Source of the DNA: Guopingia tenuis
Lineage (GTDB): Bacteria; Bacillota; Clostridia; Christensenellales; Christensenellaceae
Direction of reading: 5' to 3'
Assembly: GCF_014384805.1 (NCBI RefSeq)
Contig: NZ_JACRSS010000001.1
Span: 682,001-746,000 of the forward strand
Length of the DNA: 64,000 bases
In this document: positions 8,852 through 18,208 of the stretch, in pieces
How the letters are laid out: each line of letters begins with the position of its first letter
How positions within the stretch are numbered: the first letter of the stretch is position 1
Notes under the pieces: model-generated
What the model saw: only the letters and a program-made list of their open reading frames with translations
Databases searched by the model: none
Told to the model about the DNA's origin: nothing
Position numbers and translations under genes: made by a program

Positions 8852-8998
8852 GCCTTGTTTTTTCCCGGTGTTTTTCGTTTTTTTATGGCTTTTTTATCCT
8901 GTTTTCCGGCATTTTTACAAAAAATTTATACCCTGCCCTTTTCTTTTTCCCCCAGCCGCTCTATAATGGGAAAAGCAATTCTTTTGAGGAGGATTCCA

Positions 8999-10240
8999 AT
9001 GGATTTAGACAGTGCATCGTTCAACTTCGATTGCCGCTCCTGCGGAACAGAACACCGGGTAGACGTCAAAAAAGTCGTCATCGCGCCGGGGGCTACCGCA
9101 GGAATAGAGGATCTGGCTGTCAGCCTTGGGCTCACGCCCAGCGAGGGCATCGCCGTCTATGATACCAACACATTTGATGCGTGTGAAACGCATCCCCAAA
9201 TGAAAAAAGAAGTAATCCTGAACGCCAAAAACCTTCATGCCAACGAGCAGGGAATCGCCCATTTGCGGGAGAAAACCTCTTCCTGCAGCTTCATGGTGGC
9301 GGTCGGCGCGGGAACCGTCCATGACCTGACCCGGTATACGGCTTTTAAAATGGGTATCCCATTTTTGTCTGTCCCAACGGCTTGCAGTGTGGATGGTTTT
9401 GCCTCCCATAGTTGCTCCATGACCCTCAACGGGCTGAAAACCACGGTGTTTACCCGCATGCCTATGGCGATCTGCGCAGATGTGGATATTCTGCGAAAAG
9501 CGCCTCTGCGCCTCTCGCTCTCCGGCCTGGGGGATATGGTCGGCAAGTATACCGCTCTTTGCGACTGGCAGCTGGCCAGCCTTCTGGGCGATGGCGCCGA
9601 GGCCTATTGCCCCTCCATCGGCCGCATGCAGAAGCAGGCGGTTTCGGATGTGATGCAGACGGCGGACAAGCTTCCCGAAAAGGATGCCGATGCCTATGCA
9701 AAACTCATCTATGGCCTTCTGCTTTCCGGCATGGCGATGCAGATGGCGGGAAGCTCCCGCCCAGCCGCCGGGGCAGAACACTATATCTCGCATTTCTGGG
9801 AAATGGAAGTGCTGGGCATCCCCACAACCGGGCTCCATGGGGAACGCGTGGGCATCGGCACGCTGATGGCCCTGCGGGTATACCGGGAAATCCTGGAAGC
9901 CGGGCCCTCCTATTTTTCCCAATACCGCGGGAACCTCCTCAGCGAAGAGGAGCAGCAGGAAATTTTCGGCAAGCTCTATGGCAAAATCCGGATGGAAAAC
10001 GCCCAGGATACTACTGCTTCCCTCACCCGGGAAATCCTTTTGGAGAAATGGCCGCAAATCGCCGAAATTCTGGGGCAGCTCCCGGAGATCCATGCGCTGG
10101 AGAGTTTTTACCAGGCTATGGGTATGCGTTCCTCTATGGAGGAAATCGGGCTTCCCAGCAGCGAATATGAGCATACGCTGCGCTGGTCCCCCTACGTCCG
10201 CAATAAGATTACCCTGCTGCGCATTGCGGGAAGAAGATAA
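8999..10240 (+). CDS. sn-Glycerol-1-phosphate dehydrogenase (EgsA/AraM family)
   Basis: A 413-residue protein of the iron-containing alcohol dehydrogenase-like superfamily, G1PDH branch. It reduces dihydroxyacetone phosphate to sn-glycerol-1-phosphate with NAD(P)H. Visible features are the nucleotide-binding AVGAGTVHDLTRY, VPTACSVDGFAS, and the three metal-ligand contexts: Asp in SGLGDMVGK, His in GAEHYISHFWEM and His in TGLHGERVG. Length is close to Bacillus AraM. The start at 8999 is set by GGAGGA just upstream; the frame is open further but without a site. G1P is the archaeal lipid backbone, but in Bacillus it feeds heptaprenylglyceryl phosphate. No PcrB-like prenyltransferase is in this window. 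Confidence 0.88.
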   Translation: MDLDSASFNFDCRSCGTEHRVDVKKVVIAPGATAGIEDLAVSLGLTPSEGIAVYDTNTFDACETHPQMKKEVILNAKNLHANEQGIAHLREKTSSCSFMVAVGAGTVHDLTRYTAFKMGIPFLSVPTACSVDGFASHSCSMTLNGLKTTVFTRMPMAICADVDILRKAPLRLSLSGLGDMVGKYTALCDWQLASLLGDGAEAYCPSIGRMQKQAVSDVMQTADKLPEKDADAYAKLIYGLLLSGMAMQMAGSSRPAAGAEHYISHFWEMEVLGIPTTGLHGERVGIGTLMALRVYREILEAGPSYFSQYRGNLLSEEEQQEIFGKLYGKIRMENAQDTTASLTREILLEKWPQIAEILGQLPEIHALESFYQAMGMRSSMEEIGLPSSEYEHTLRWSPYVRNKITLLRIAGRR

Positions 10241-10250
10241 AACAGCAAAA

Positions 10251-10283
10251 AAATATCCCCCGGAAAACCGAGGGATATTTTTA
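10251..10283 (+). terminator. Rho-independent terminator of the G1PDH gene
   Basis: Stem 10251-10263 with 10268-10280 (one mismatch), AAAA loop, T-rich end; 10 bases after the stop codon. Confidence 0.85.
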
Positions 10284-10297
10284 TAGGAGCAGAACGA

Positions 10298-10331
10298 GGT
10301 TTCAAAAACAACAGGAGCCGCTTTTGAAACC
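10298..10331. repeat. 10-base inverted repeat (hairpin)
   Basis: GGTTTCAAAA at 10298-10307 pairs perfectly with 10322-10331 around a 14-base loop. No T tract follows on either strand, so it is not an obvious terminator. Confidence 0.5.
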
Positions 10332-10561
10332 GAAAAGTCAACGACAAAAAATCCAAAATCTTCTTTATTTAGTGCTGTTTCTTGATTTTGTTGCAGGCAG
10401 GGGCTCTGTTCCCGGCAAACCCCGCCGTCCCCTTTTCTCTGCCGCTGTCAGCAGAAAAAGGCTGGCGTCATTCTCCATGCTTGCCGGCAGTCCCGTATGT
10501 CCAATATGTATGTTTCCTTTTTGTCCCTTTTTTGAATCCGTTGTTTTCCCAGCCCGCCTGA

Positions 10562-10681
10562 AATTTTAAAAACGTTGAAAAAATCAAAGTCCTGTCCAGC
10601 CAGACGAACCAGCTGGTACTGCCGCTGTTTCTCTCGTTCTTCGTCCCGGGATATTATCTGTTTGCGAAGTATTTCCCGTAA
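10562..10681 (+). pseudogene. Possible 3' remnant of a membrane-protein gene
   Basis: A 39-codon plus-strand frame ends at TAA 10679-10681 and reads like the C-terminus of an integral membrane protein (QTNQLVLPLFLSFFVPGY, then LFAKYFP). Its third codon positions are GC-rich like neighbouring genes. An in-frame TGA at 10559 cuts it off and nothing recognisable lies upstream. The opposite strand is also open (79 codons), so coding status is uncertain. It is followed by about 140 bases without a feature up to dusB. Confidence 0.3.
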
Positions 10682-10819
10682 ATACATAGACAGTGAACCC
10701 CAGTGATTGTCACACGGTCATCGTCCGTCTTTGTCCTTCGCCGTCCATCTCAGATTCGAAATCCTCTGATATAGCAAGGGCACGGCCCGCTTGCATGCGG
10801 CCGCGCCCATATCGTCTTT

Positions 10820-11791
10820 CTATTCCCTTTCCGCTCCGGCAACCTCCCGCATCAGCTGGCAAAACTCCTCCAGTGTGTTGACCCGCACCACTCTGTCCCG
10901 CCAGCGGGCCGCTCCCCGGATGCCTTTCAAATACCAGGCGCCATGCTTGCGCATCTCCCGCATAGCCACCCGTTCACCTTTATAGCGGCAAGCAGCCTGT
11001 GCCTGCCGCACCGCCAACTCCATCCGCTCGGGAAGTGTTACGGGGGTATAGGCCCCGGTTTTGAGAAATTCATGGATCTGCCGAAAGAGGAAGGGGTTCC
11101 CCAAGGCGCCCCGGGCCACCATAATGCCGTCCGCCCCGGTTTCTTCCCAGATCTCCTTGGCGTCCTCTGGGCTGAAAATATCCCCGTTGGCGTTCACCGG
11201 AATGCTTACCGCTTTTTTTACCCGGGCAATGGCCTTCCAGTCTGCCTTTCCTTCATAGAACTGCGCTCGAGTACGGCCATGAACAGTGATTCCATCCGCC
11301 CCGGCCTGCTCCGCCATCTGGGCAAAGGCGACGCAGGTATCCTCCTCCTTATCAAATCCTTTCCGGAACTTCACCGTCACCGGGAGATCGACAGCCGCCT
11401 TGACAGCGCGGATGATGCGTCCCGCCAGCTCCGGCTCCCGCATGAGGGCCGAACCCTCCCCATTATTCACAATTTTTGGCGCTGGGCAGCCCATGTTGAT
11501 GTCAAACAGGGCGATCTGTTTTCCCGCCGTTTCTTCCAGCCGAGCGGCCGTTTGGGCCAGGATCTCCGGTTCCCGCCCGAATAGCTGCACGCCCGCCTTC
11601 CCCTCTTTTTCCCCGATCTGCAAAAGGGAAAAGGTCTTTTCATTTTTATACTGGATTCCTTTAGCGCTCACCATTTCCGTGAATGTCATCCCCGCTCCCT
11701 GTTCCCGGGCCAGCTCGCGAAACGCCATATCCGTAACTCCGGCCAGGGGTGCCAGCAGAACGCGGTTCGTCGCAAATCGATATGGATCCAT
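10820..11791 (-). CDS. dusB: tRNA-dihydrouridine synthase DusB
   Basis: A 323-residue flavoprotein that reduces uridine to dihydrouridine in the D-loop of tRNA using NADPH and FMN. The TIM barrel opens with LLAPLAGVTDMAFR, followed by QLFGREPE, NMGCPAPKIV with the catalytic Cys, KFRKGF, HGRTRAQFYEG, NANGDI and ADGIMVARGALGNP. The C-terminal helical domain is present. The start at 11791 has AAAGGGAGG upstream and replaces a longer frame whose first 46 residues lie over the terminator hairpin. It follows the membrane-anchored gene at 11850. Confidence 0.95.
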   Translation of the reverse strand: MDPYRFATNRVLLAPLAGVTDMAFRELAREQGAGMTFTEMVSAKGIQYKNEKTFSLLQIGEKEGKAGVQLFGREPEILAQTAARLEETAGKQIALFDINMGCPAPKIVNNGEGSALMREPELAGRIIRAVKAAVDLPVTVKFRKGFDKEEDTCVAFAQMAEQAGADGITVHGRTRAQFYEGKADWKAIARVKKAVSIPVNANGDIFSPEDAKEIWEETGADGIMVARGALGNPFLFRQIHEFLKTGAYTPVTLPERMELAVRQAQAACRYKGERVAMREMRKHGAWYLKGIRGAARWRDRVVRVNTLEEFCQLMREVAGAERE

Positions 11792-11811
11792 TGGTTTTTC
11801 CTCCCTTTGGG

Positions 11812-11842
11812 CAAAAAAAGCGGATGGTTTCGCGCCATCCGC
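11812..11842 (-). terminator. Rho-independent terminator
   Basis: Perfect 8-base stem (11842-11835 with 11827-11820) and a seven-T tail on the minus strand, between the gene at 11850 and dusB. It suggests that dusB transcription relies partly on readthrough or its own start. Confidence 0.88.
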
Positions 11843-11849
11843 AGACCGT

Positions 11850-12497
11850 CTATTCTTCCTCACCGCCGGAGGTGTCCTCCGGTTCCGGCGAAACCGTGGT
11901 TTCCGGAATTTCTTCGTCGTCGTATACATCCGAGCTTGGCGGCGGTGTCGGGATGGGAAGCACGCTCTCAGGCGTGATCTTCTCGATCAGCTCCATGGAA
12001 TTCACCTTCCAGGAGCCATCCTCTCCTTTGACTACCTGCACTTTATAGACCCCGCTTTCGATAAATTCCGTCACCGGGTTGAAGGTAAGCACGCTGGAAG
12101 TATCCACTTTGGATTTGATATCCTGCACAATGTTTGTCACCTGGATTTCCGCAGAAGTCTGCCAGGGAAAGATCACGGCAAAGGAGATATCCGTACGCTC
12201 GTCATAGTTCATAATGGTATAGCTGGCATTGGTCTTTTGCGTATCCAGCCCCGTTTCCTTCAAAAAATCTTCGGTAAAGAGCTTGTCCAGCATTTCCGTA
12301 TCGTCGTTGTCCATCGGCTCCAATATCACCGACGTGCGCTTTGCAAACGCGTCTTTGGTCATAACAAACACATCCATGCTGTTGAGCGCCGTGAACATGG
12401 CAAATATCACAAGGCCGATGGAAACCGCAACCACCAGTAGCTTTCCTAGAATATAGGAAAAGAATTTTTTGGAATCCACAGCAATTTTTTTCTTCAA
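11850..12497 (-). CDS. Membrane-anchored protein of unknown function
   Basis: A 215-residue protein with a short basic N-terminus, one membrane segment (about 15-37), an extracytoplasmic domain of about 130 residues and a flexible Pro/Glu/Asp/Ser tail (from about 180) with a PTPPPSS stretch. The topology (N-in, C-out) and the KVNSMELIEKI ending of the folded part suggest a secreted NTF2-like or lipoprotein-type domain, but I recognise no family. It lies upstream of dusB and is separated from it by a strong terminator. Confidence 0.7.
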   Translation of the reverse strand: MKKKIAVDSKKFFSYILGKLLVVAVSIGLVIFAMFTALNSMDVFVMTKDAFAKRTSVILEPMDNDDTEMLDKLFTEDFLKETGLDTQKTNASYTIMNYDERTDISFAVIFPWQTSAEIQVTNIVQDIKSKVDTSSVLTFNPVTEFIESGVYKVQVVKGEDGSWKVNSMELIEKITPESVLPIPTPPPSSDVYDDEEIPETTVSPEPEDTSGGEEE

Positions 12498-12841
12498 AAT
12501 CGTGTCACCTCAACTGTCTCTTTCTGCTCTTGGGAATCCTGCAAAACATCCTCCCGTCTTTGCCGGGAGCACGGCGCAGGTATTTTTCCCATGGCACAAA
12601 CGACATATGCCGGAATCCGCCGCCCTGTCATCATGGGAGGCATTCTGTTATTTATTGTACCAGAGTGCGGCATTTCCTTCAAGTGGCATTCCCGGAAATC
12701 CCGGAAGGGCGTCTGCCCGGCCGCAGATTCTACATAAATTTTTTCCTTTTTTGTTTTGGCAAGCATCCCGCTCCGTCTTTGCATGCAAAGTGGAGAAACG
12801 GCCATACTAAACAAAAACTGAAAGGAAACAACAGTATATCC
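12498..12841. other. Divergent intergenic region
   Basis: About 340 bases between two divergent genes. It contains a CTCCCG/CGGGAG hairpin near 12550-12570 but no gene with a ribosome binding site. It should hold the promoters for both flanking genes; none is a close consensus match. Confidence 0.4.
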
Positions 12842-14146
12842 ATGGAATCACTTTGGTCTAAAACGGCGTCTCTGCCGGAATTTCCCGTCCCGCCGGGAGA
12901 CAGGAAAACAGATGTTTTAATTATTGGCGGCGGTATTGCTGGGCTTCTCCTGGCATATGAGCTGCAAAAGGCGGGTGTGGAATATATGCTTGTGGAGGCA
13001 TCGGAAATTTGCAGCGGCATCACCAAAAACACCACGGCTAAGATCACCTCACAGCACGGGCTTTGCTATACAAAGCTGGCAAAACGGCTGGGAGACGGCG
13101 CCGGCCTGTATCTTCGGGCCAACCAGGAGGCTTTGGAGGAATTTCGGAATATCGCCCGCCGGGTTCCCTGTGATTTTCAGGAAAAAGACGCATTTGTCTA
13201 TACCCTCTCCTCCCCGGAAAAAATACGGCAGGAGGCAGAAAACCTCCGAAAACTGGGCTTTCCCGCCAAAATTGTCCACGAACTGCCCCTCCCCCTGCCC
13301 ATCCAAAATGCCCTGTGTTTTCCCAAACAGGCGCAGTTTCATCCCCTCAAATTCGCCGCCGGGATTGCTCCCGGGCTGCATATCTATACCCATACAAAGG
13401 CATTGGAATTTTTGAATGATGGACATCTGATTCAAACAAACCGCGGAAGAATATCCGCAAAAAAAGTCGTTGTCGCCACGCATTTTCCCATGAACAACAA
13501 GCATGGGGGCTATTTTCTCAAACTATACCAGGATCGGTCCTATGTCCTTGCCCTGGAGAATGCCCCGGATATGGAGGGAATGTATATCGATGAATCGCCG
13601 CAGGGATATTCCTTTCGCAATATCGGAAACCTCCTGCTCCTGGGAGGCGGCGGGCATCGAACCGGCAAGTCTGGCGACGGCTGGCGGGACTTGGAGGCCT
13701 TTGCGAGAAAGGAATTTCCCGGAGCCGCGGTCCAGGCCCGCTGGGCCGCGCAAGACTGCATGAGTCTGGATGGCGCGCCCTATATCGGGCCGTATTCCAG
13801 GCATACGCCGGATTTCTTTGTAGCCACCGGCTTTAACAAATGGGGCATGACCTCCTCCATGGCGGCGGCATTGCTCCTAGTGGATCTGGTGCAGGGAAAA
13901 GAAAATCCTTATGCTCCGGTGTTCTCTCCTTCCCGCAGCATTCTCCATCCCCAGCTTTTCGTCAACACATGGGAAGCCCTTTCCAGCCTTCTCAGGCTAA
14001 AGCGGCCCCGCTGCCCGCATATGGGATGTGCCCTGCAATGGAACAGTGCAGAGCAGACCTGGGACTGCCCCTGCCATGGCTCCCGTTTTGATGCCCAAGG
14101 GCGGCTCATCGACAACCCGGCAACGGATGGCTTGCAGACAAAATAA
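12842..14146 (+). CDS. FAD-dependent oxidoreductase with C-terminal Rieske domain
   Basis: A 434-residue protein. The N-terminal DAO-type FAD domain begins with the Rossmann motif IGGGIAGLLLAYEL (about 29-42). The FAD-binding end is GFNKWGMTSSMAAA. The last 50 residues form a Rieske [2Fe-2S] domain with CPHMGC and CPCHGSRF, the CxH and CxxH ligand pairs. This fusion is known in Firmicutes, usually annotated as glycine/D-amino-acid oxidase-like plus Rieske; its substrate is unknown. ATG 12842 is the only reasonable start, though its AAAGGA site is 15 bases away. It is a single-gene unit. Confidence 0.85.
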   Translation: MESLWSKTASLPEFPVPPGDRKTDVLIIGGGIAGLLLAYELQKAGVEYMLVEASEICSGITKNTTAKITSQHGLCYTKLAKRLGDGAGLYLRANQEALEEFRNIARRVPCDFQEKDAFVYTLSSPEKIRQEAENLRKLGFPAKIVHELPLPLPIQNALCFPKQAQFHPLKFAAGIAPGLHIYTHTKALEFLNDGHLIQTNRGRISAKKVVVATHFPMNNKHGGYFLKLYQDRSYVLALENAPDMEGMYIDESPQGYSFRNIGNLLLLGGGGHRTGKSGDGWRDLEAFARKEFPGAAVQARWAAQDCMSLDGAPYIGPYSRHTPDFFVATGFNKWGMTSSMAAALLLVDLVQGKENPYAPVFSPSRSILHPQLFVNTWEALSSLLRLKRPRCPHMGCALQWNSAEQTWDCPCHGSRFDAQGRLIDNPATDGLQTK

Positions 14147-14387
14147 AATGCAGCCCGCAGTCCTTTTTTCCATCAAAGGCGGCTTTGCTGCAAATTGATT
14201 GAGAGCTGCGCTTACGCTTGTTTTACCACTCGAATTTTCCTAAAACAGACCCATTTTCAGAAGCGCACCCTATGACGCCGCTTTTTTGGGGTTATGGAGA
14301 TTTGGCGTATAGATGGGCAGGAGCGGCAAATATAGCTAATATTAAGACGCAGCCGAACCAAGTGTATTCCATATATTCCCAAAACAA
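14147..14387. other. Intergenic region, no gene recognised
   Basis: Together with the sequence up to 14592 this convergent gap is about 445 bases. Short open frames on both strands lack ribosome binding sites. The only clear element is the hairpin at 14388-14428. Confidence 0.4.
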
Positions 14388-14428
14388 AACCAGGATGCTG
14401 TCTTCTCGGTTTTTACAGCATCCTGGTT
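14388..14428 (-). terminator. Long perfect hairpin, probable terminator of the lysS operon
   Basis: A perfect 14-base stem (14388-14401 with 14415-14428) around a 13-base loop. On the minus strand it is followed by TTGTTTTG. It lies 165 bases downstream of the lysS stop codon, so it may define a long 3' UTR. Confidence 0.65.
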
Positions 14429-14592
14429 CATCTCTATATTTCCGTTCCTGGCATTCCGCCATACCTTGTCTCAGCGCGGCGGGCAATTCCTGCAAAAATA
14501 CAGGCGTCCTTTGGGGTAAAGGGGTAAATTTCCTTTTTTCACAAACCTTTATATGCCCGCAAACCCGCATGGTTACTGGGTTTTTGCTCGCC

Positions 14593-16092
14593 TTATTTCC
14601 CAATCGGTTTCATTGTCGGAAAGAGGAGAACATCGCGGATGGAATAAGCGTCCGCCAAAAGCATGACCATCCGGTCGATGCCGATGCCGATCCCTCCCGT
14701 GGGCGGCATGCCGTATTCCAGAGCGTTAACAAAATCCTCATCCATCATATGCGCCTCTTCGTCGCCCTTTTCCCGCTCTTTCAGCTGCGCAAGGAAACGC
14801 TCTTTCTGATCCACCGGGTCGTTCAGCTCGCTGAAGGCATTGGCGATCTCCCGGCGTGTGATAAACAGCTCAAACCGCTCGGTCAGCCAAGGCTCGTCTG
14901 CCTTGCGTTTGGCAAGCGGCGACACTTCCACGGGATAATCCATGATAAAAGTGGGCTGTGTGAGCTTTTCTTCCACAAATTCCTCAAAGGCCGCGTTCAG
15001 AAGCGTGCCCCGCGTCTCATCGCCGCTCACTTCCATATGCAGAGACTTGGCCAGCTCCCGGGCCTCTTCGTCCGACTGCGCCGCCGCAAAGTTGACGCCG
15101 GTATACTGCTCGACGGCCTGGGCCATGGTCATGCGGTTCCAGGGCGGCGTCAGATCGATCTCCTCGCCCTGATAGGTGATTTTGGTGGTGCCATAGAGCT
15201 TGTTGGCGCAATAGGCAAACAGATTTTCACAAAGCTCCATCATGCCGTGATAATCCGTATAGGCCTGATACAGCTCCATCGTCGTAAACTCGGGATTATG
15301 CTTGGTATCCATTCCCTCGTTGCGGAAAATTCGCCCGATTTCAAACACCCGCTCAAAACCGCCAACAATCAGCCGCTTCAAATGCAGCTCGGTGGCGATG
15401 CGCAAATACATATCGATATCCAGGGTATTGTGATGGGTGATAAAGGGGCGGGCTGCCGCGCCGCCGGCCGTAGCATGAAGAATCGGCGTTTCCACCTCGA
15501 TAAATCCCTTTTCATCCAGATATTCCCGGATATATTTGATGACCTTGGAACGGATGACAAATGCCTCCTTGACCTCCGGATTCACGATCAGATCGACATA
15601 CCGCTGGCGATAGCGCAGATCCGTATCCTTGAGGCCATGGAACTTCTCCGGCAGCGGCTGAAGGGATTTGGCAAGGAGCGTAACCTCATGGCATTTCACC
15701 GAAATTTCCCCTGCGTTGGTCCGGAAAACCTCCCCCTTGACTCCCACGATGTCACCGATATCATAGGTTTTATACTGGGCATAGGGCTCATCGCCCATCA
15801 CATCCCTGCGGGCATAGCACTGAATTTTCCCCGCTCCGTCCATAATATGGAAAAAGCTGGCCTTTCCCATAACACGCTTGGAAATGATCCGCCCGGCAAT
15901 CGCCGCCTCGCTGCCCTCCAGCTCCTCAAAATGATCGAGAATTTCTTTGGAATCCGCCGTGCGGTCGAACTTTACGATCTCGAAGGGGTTCTTCCCCTGC
16001 TCCTTCAACGCCCTGAGCTTTTCCTGCCGGACGCGAACGACCTGAGAAACATCCTCCTGCGCCGCTCCGTTATTCTTTATCTCCTGTCCCAT
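14593..16092 (-). CDS. lysS: Lysyl-tRNA synthetase, class II
   Basis: A 499-residue class II synthetase that charges tRNA-Lys. After an N-terminal OB-fold anticodon-binding domain (about 50-170; [16 protein letters not shown]), the catalytic core has motif 1 ([18 protein letters not shown]), motif 2 ([15 protein letters not shown]) and motif 3 ([12 protein letters not shown]). Full length. It follows greA by 26 bases and closes the long leftward operon. The greA-lysS pair is common in Clostridia, where dusB often precedes it; here dusB is 3 kb away. No T-box leader was seen. Confidence 0.97.
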   Translation of the reverse strand: MGQEIKNNGAAQEDVSQVVRVRQEKLRALKEQGKNPFEIVKFDRTADSKEILDHFEELEGSEAAIAGRIISKRVMGKASFFHIMDGAGKIQCYARRDVMGDEPYAQYKTYDIGDIVGVKGEVFRTNAGEISVKCHEVTLLAKSLQPLPEKFHGLKDTDLRYRQRYVDLIVNPEVKEAFVIRSKVIKYIREYLDEKGFIEVETPILHATAGGAAARPFITHHNTLDIDMYLRIATELHLKRLIVGGFERVFEIGRIFRNEGMDTKHNPEFTTMELYQAYTDYHGMMELCENLFAYCANKLYGTTKITYQGEEIDLTPPWNRMTMAQAVEQYTGVNFAAAQSDEEARELAKSLHMEVSGDETRGTLLNAAFEEFVEEKLTQPTFIMDYPVEVSPLAKRKADEPWLTERFELFITRREIANAFSELNDPVDQKERFLAQLKEREKGDEEAHMMDEDFVNALEYGMPPTGGIGIGIDRMVMLLADAYSIRDVLLFPTMKPIGK

Positions 16093-16118
16093 GCTCTTTC
16101 CTGTTCCTTTCCCTGGTC

Positions 16119-16607
16119 TCAGTCGTTCCCATCCGCCTTGGATATCTCCAAAACGACAAGCTTGATCTCTCCGCCGGGAGCTTCCACAATGACTTCTTCT
16201 CCCACGGACTTGCCCAGGAGCGCCTGCCCTACCGGGGATTCGTTGGAAATGATATTATTCGCCACATCGCTTTCCATGGAGCCGAAAATCTGATATGTCT
16301 CCTCTTCGTTTGTCTCGGTATCCAGAATCCGGACTTTTGTGCCGATGCCTACCTTTTCCAGGTTGATCTCGTCGTCATCCACAATCGTCGCCGTCCGCAG
16401 CGTCTTTTCCAGTCCCTGAATTTTTCCCTCGATGCGGGACTGCTCATTGCGGGCCTCGGTATATTCCGCGTTTTCACTCAGGTCGCCAAAGGAACGCGCC
16501 ACCTTAATCTGCTCGGAAATCTCCGCCCGCTTGACGGTTTTTAAATATTCCAGCTCCTCCTCCAGAGCCGCCTTGCCCTTTTTGGTCAATACAAATTCAT
16601 TTGCCAT
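16119..16607 (-). CDS. greA: Transcription elongation factor GreA
   Basis: A 162-residue factor that rescues backtracked RNA polymerase by stimulating transcript cleavage. The N-terminal antiparallel coiled coil (about 1-75) holds the acidic tip DLSENAEY region, and the C-terminal FKBP-like domain contains [10 protein letters not shown] and PGGEIKLVV. Full length, with GGAGG upstream of the ATG. It lies between sigH (95 bases upstream) and lysS. Confidence 0.96.
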   Translation of the reverse strand: MANEFVLTKKGKAALEEELEYLKTVKRAEISEQIKVARSFGDLSENAEYTEARNEQSRIEGKIQGLEKTLRTATIVDDDEINLEKVGIGTKVRILDTETNEEETYQIFGSMESDVANNIISNESPVGQALLGKSVGEEVIVEAPGGEIKLVVLEISKADGND

Positions 16608-16702
16608 TCTTCTCTTACCTCCGCCATTCTCATCCTATCGAAAACAGCCTTTCCGGCTGCATGTGGCTAATAGATTTATTATATTTTATGGCCCCGCGAA
16701 TG

Positions 16703-17422
16703 TCAATCGCCGGCCCGTTCCTTCCGGTTTTCCTGCAAATATGTTTCCAGCTTGCTTTTCACCCGCTGCAGGGCATTATCGATGGACTTTACCCGCCGGC
16801 CCAGCTGCTGGGCGATCTCCTGATAGGACTTGCCCTTCAAATAGAGACTCAGCACCTTCCATTCCAGATCCGAGAGCATCTCTCCAATCTTCGCCTCGAT
16901 ATGCGCCAGATCCTCCCGGTCGATGATGATTTCTTCGGGATTCAAAACCTTATTGCCGATGATAACGTCAATGAGTGTCCGGTCGGATTCCTCGTCATAG
17001 ATGGGCTTGTTCAGCGACACATAGGAATTGAGCGGCTTATGCTTCTGCCGGGTCGCGGTCTTGATGGCCGTGATGATCTGCCGCGTGATGCAAAGCTCGG
17101 CAAAGGCGCGAAAGGAGGACTGCTTTTCGCTGTTGTAGTCCCGGATGGCCTTATAGAGACCGATCATCCCTTCCTGCACCAGATCCTCCCGGTCGGCGCC
17201 GATGAGGAAATAGGAACGCGCCTTGGCCCGGACAAAGTTTTTATATTTATTCAAGAGATAGTCCTGCGCATGGCTGTCGTCGCTGTTGGCCAGGGCTGCC
17301 AGCTCATTATCCGAAAGCTGGGCATATTTCTCGTCAAATTCCAGCTCCTCCTCGGGAATTTCTTCCTCCTCCAGCTGCGCCTGCATTTCCTCTTCCAGTT
17401 CTTCGTCGATCCGATAATCCAA
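16703..17422 (-). CDS. sigH: RNA polymerase sigma factor SigH (Spo0H type)
   Basis: A 239-residue sigma-70 family factor. Region 2 includes NKYKNFVRAKARSYFLIGADREDLVQEGMIGLYKAIRDY with the core-binding and -10 recognition helices. Region 4 near 190-230 has LKGKSYQEIAQQLGRRVKSIDNALQRVKSKL. In Bacillus and Clostridia this factor drives transition-phase and early sporulation genes. An acidic N-terminal extension of about 45 residues (many Glu) is longer than in B. subtilis. The start is TTG with AAAGGGAG nine bases upstream. It lies 15 bases after rlmB, as in the conserved mrnC-rlmB-sigH order; yacP/rae1, usually between, is absent. Confidence 0.92.
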   Translation of the reverse strand: MDYRIDEELEEEMQAQLEEEEIPEEELEFDEKYAQLSDNELAALANSDDSHAQDYLLNKYKNFVRAKARSYFLIGADREDLVQEGMIGLYKAIRDYNSEKQSSFRAFAELCITRQIITAIKTATRQKHKPLNSYVSLNKPIYDEESDRTLIDVIIGNKVLNPEEIIIDREDLAHIEAKIGEMLSDLEWKVLSLYLKGKSYQEIAQQLGRRVKSIDNALQRVKSKLETYLQENRKERAGD

Positions 17423-17437
17423 AAAGCTACTCCCTTT

Positions 17438-18205
17438 CTATTTTTTCTTTCCCGCGTCCTGCCGCACCTTTTCATAGAGCAGTACGGCTGCCGCAGCCGA
17501 GGCATTCAGCGATTCCACATGGCCCCGGACGGGAATACGAACCGTGAAATCACAGCGTTCCTTCACCAGACGGGAAACGCCCTCGCCCTCTGCCCCGATG
17601 ACCAGCATGAGCGCGCCGGTCAGATCGGCGCCAAAAGCGTCCTGCCCGTCCATATCCGCCGCGGCTACCCAAACGCCCCGTTCCTTCACCTCGTCGATAG
17701 CCGCCGCCAGGTTGTTTACCCGGGCAATGGGGATGTATTCCTCCGCGCCGCAGGCCGTCTTGCAGGCAGCCGCCGTCATGGATGCGCTGCGCCGCTTCAG
17801 AATCACGACGCCATGGGCGCCCAGCACCTCTGCGCTGCGGACAATCGCCCCCAGGTTCTGGGGGTCCGTAATCCCATCGAGGGCGACAAGAAAGGGCGGC
17901 TCTCCCTTTTCCTCAGCCCGCTTGAAAATATCCTCCAGTTCTGCATAGACAATAGAGGAAACCTGGGCGACAATTCCCTGGTGATTCCCCGGGCGGCCCT
18001 GATAGCCAAAGGGCATGGACAGCTCGTCCAGCTTGCTTTTCACAGTTTCCTTTACGACAATCCCCTGTTTTTTTGCCAATGCCAGAATTTCCCGCAGGCT
18101 GCCGTCCCTGCTGTCCTTCGCAACAAAAACCGCGTCGATGCTGCGGCCGCTTTTGATGGCCTCCCGGACTGTGTTCCGGCCAATGAGTATGTTTTCCTTT
18201 TCCAA
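17438..18205 (-). CDS. rlmB: 23S rRNA Gm2251 2'-O-methyltransferase RlmB
   Basis: A 255-residue TrmH-family SPOUT methyltransferase. The N-terminal L30e-like substrate-binding domain covers about 1-80, and the knotted SAM domain has DGITDPQNLGAIVRSAEVLGAHG (the N-L-G-A-x-x-R motif), GAEGEGVSRL and ESLNASAAAAVLLYE. The start is TTG 18205, 3 bases after the mrnC stop, with a weak site within the end of mrnC, suggesting coupling. Full length. Confidence 0.93.
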   Translation of the reverse strand: MEKENILIGRNTVREAIKSGRSIDAVFVAKDSRDGSLREILALAKKQGIVVKETVKSKLDELSMPFGYQGRPGNHQGIVAQVSSIVYAELEDIFKRAEEKGEPPFLVALDGITDPQNLGAIVRSAEVLGAHGVVILKRRSASMTAAACKTACGAEEYIPIARVNNLAAAIDEVKERGVWVAAADMDGQDAFGADLTGALMLVIGAEGEGVSRLVKERCDFTVRIPVRGHVESLNASAAAAVLLYEKVRQDAGKKK

Positions 18206-18208
18206 ACC

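Noticed and set aside
16093..16118. T-box or riboswitch before lysS
   Set aside because: Only 26 bases separate greA and lysS, too few for a leader, and no conserved motif is seen.
14218..16293. A 691-codon plus-strand frame over lysS
   Set aside because: It is antisense to lysS and its product has no recognisable domain.
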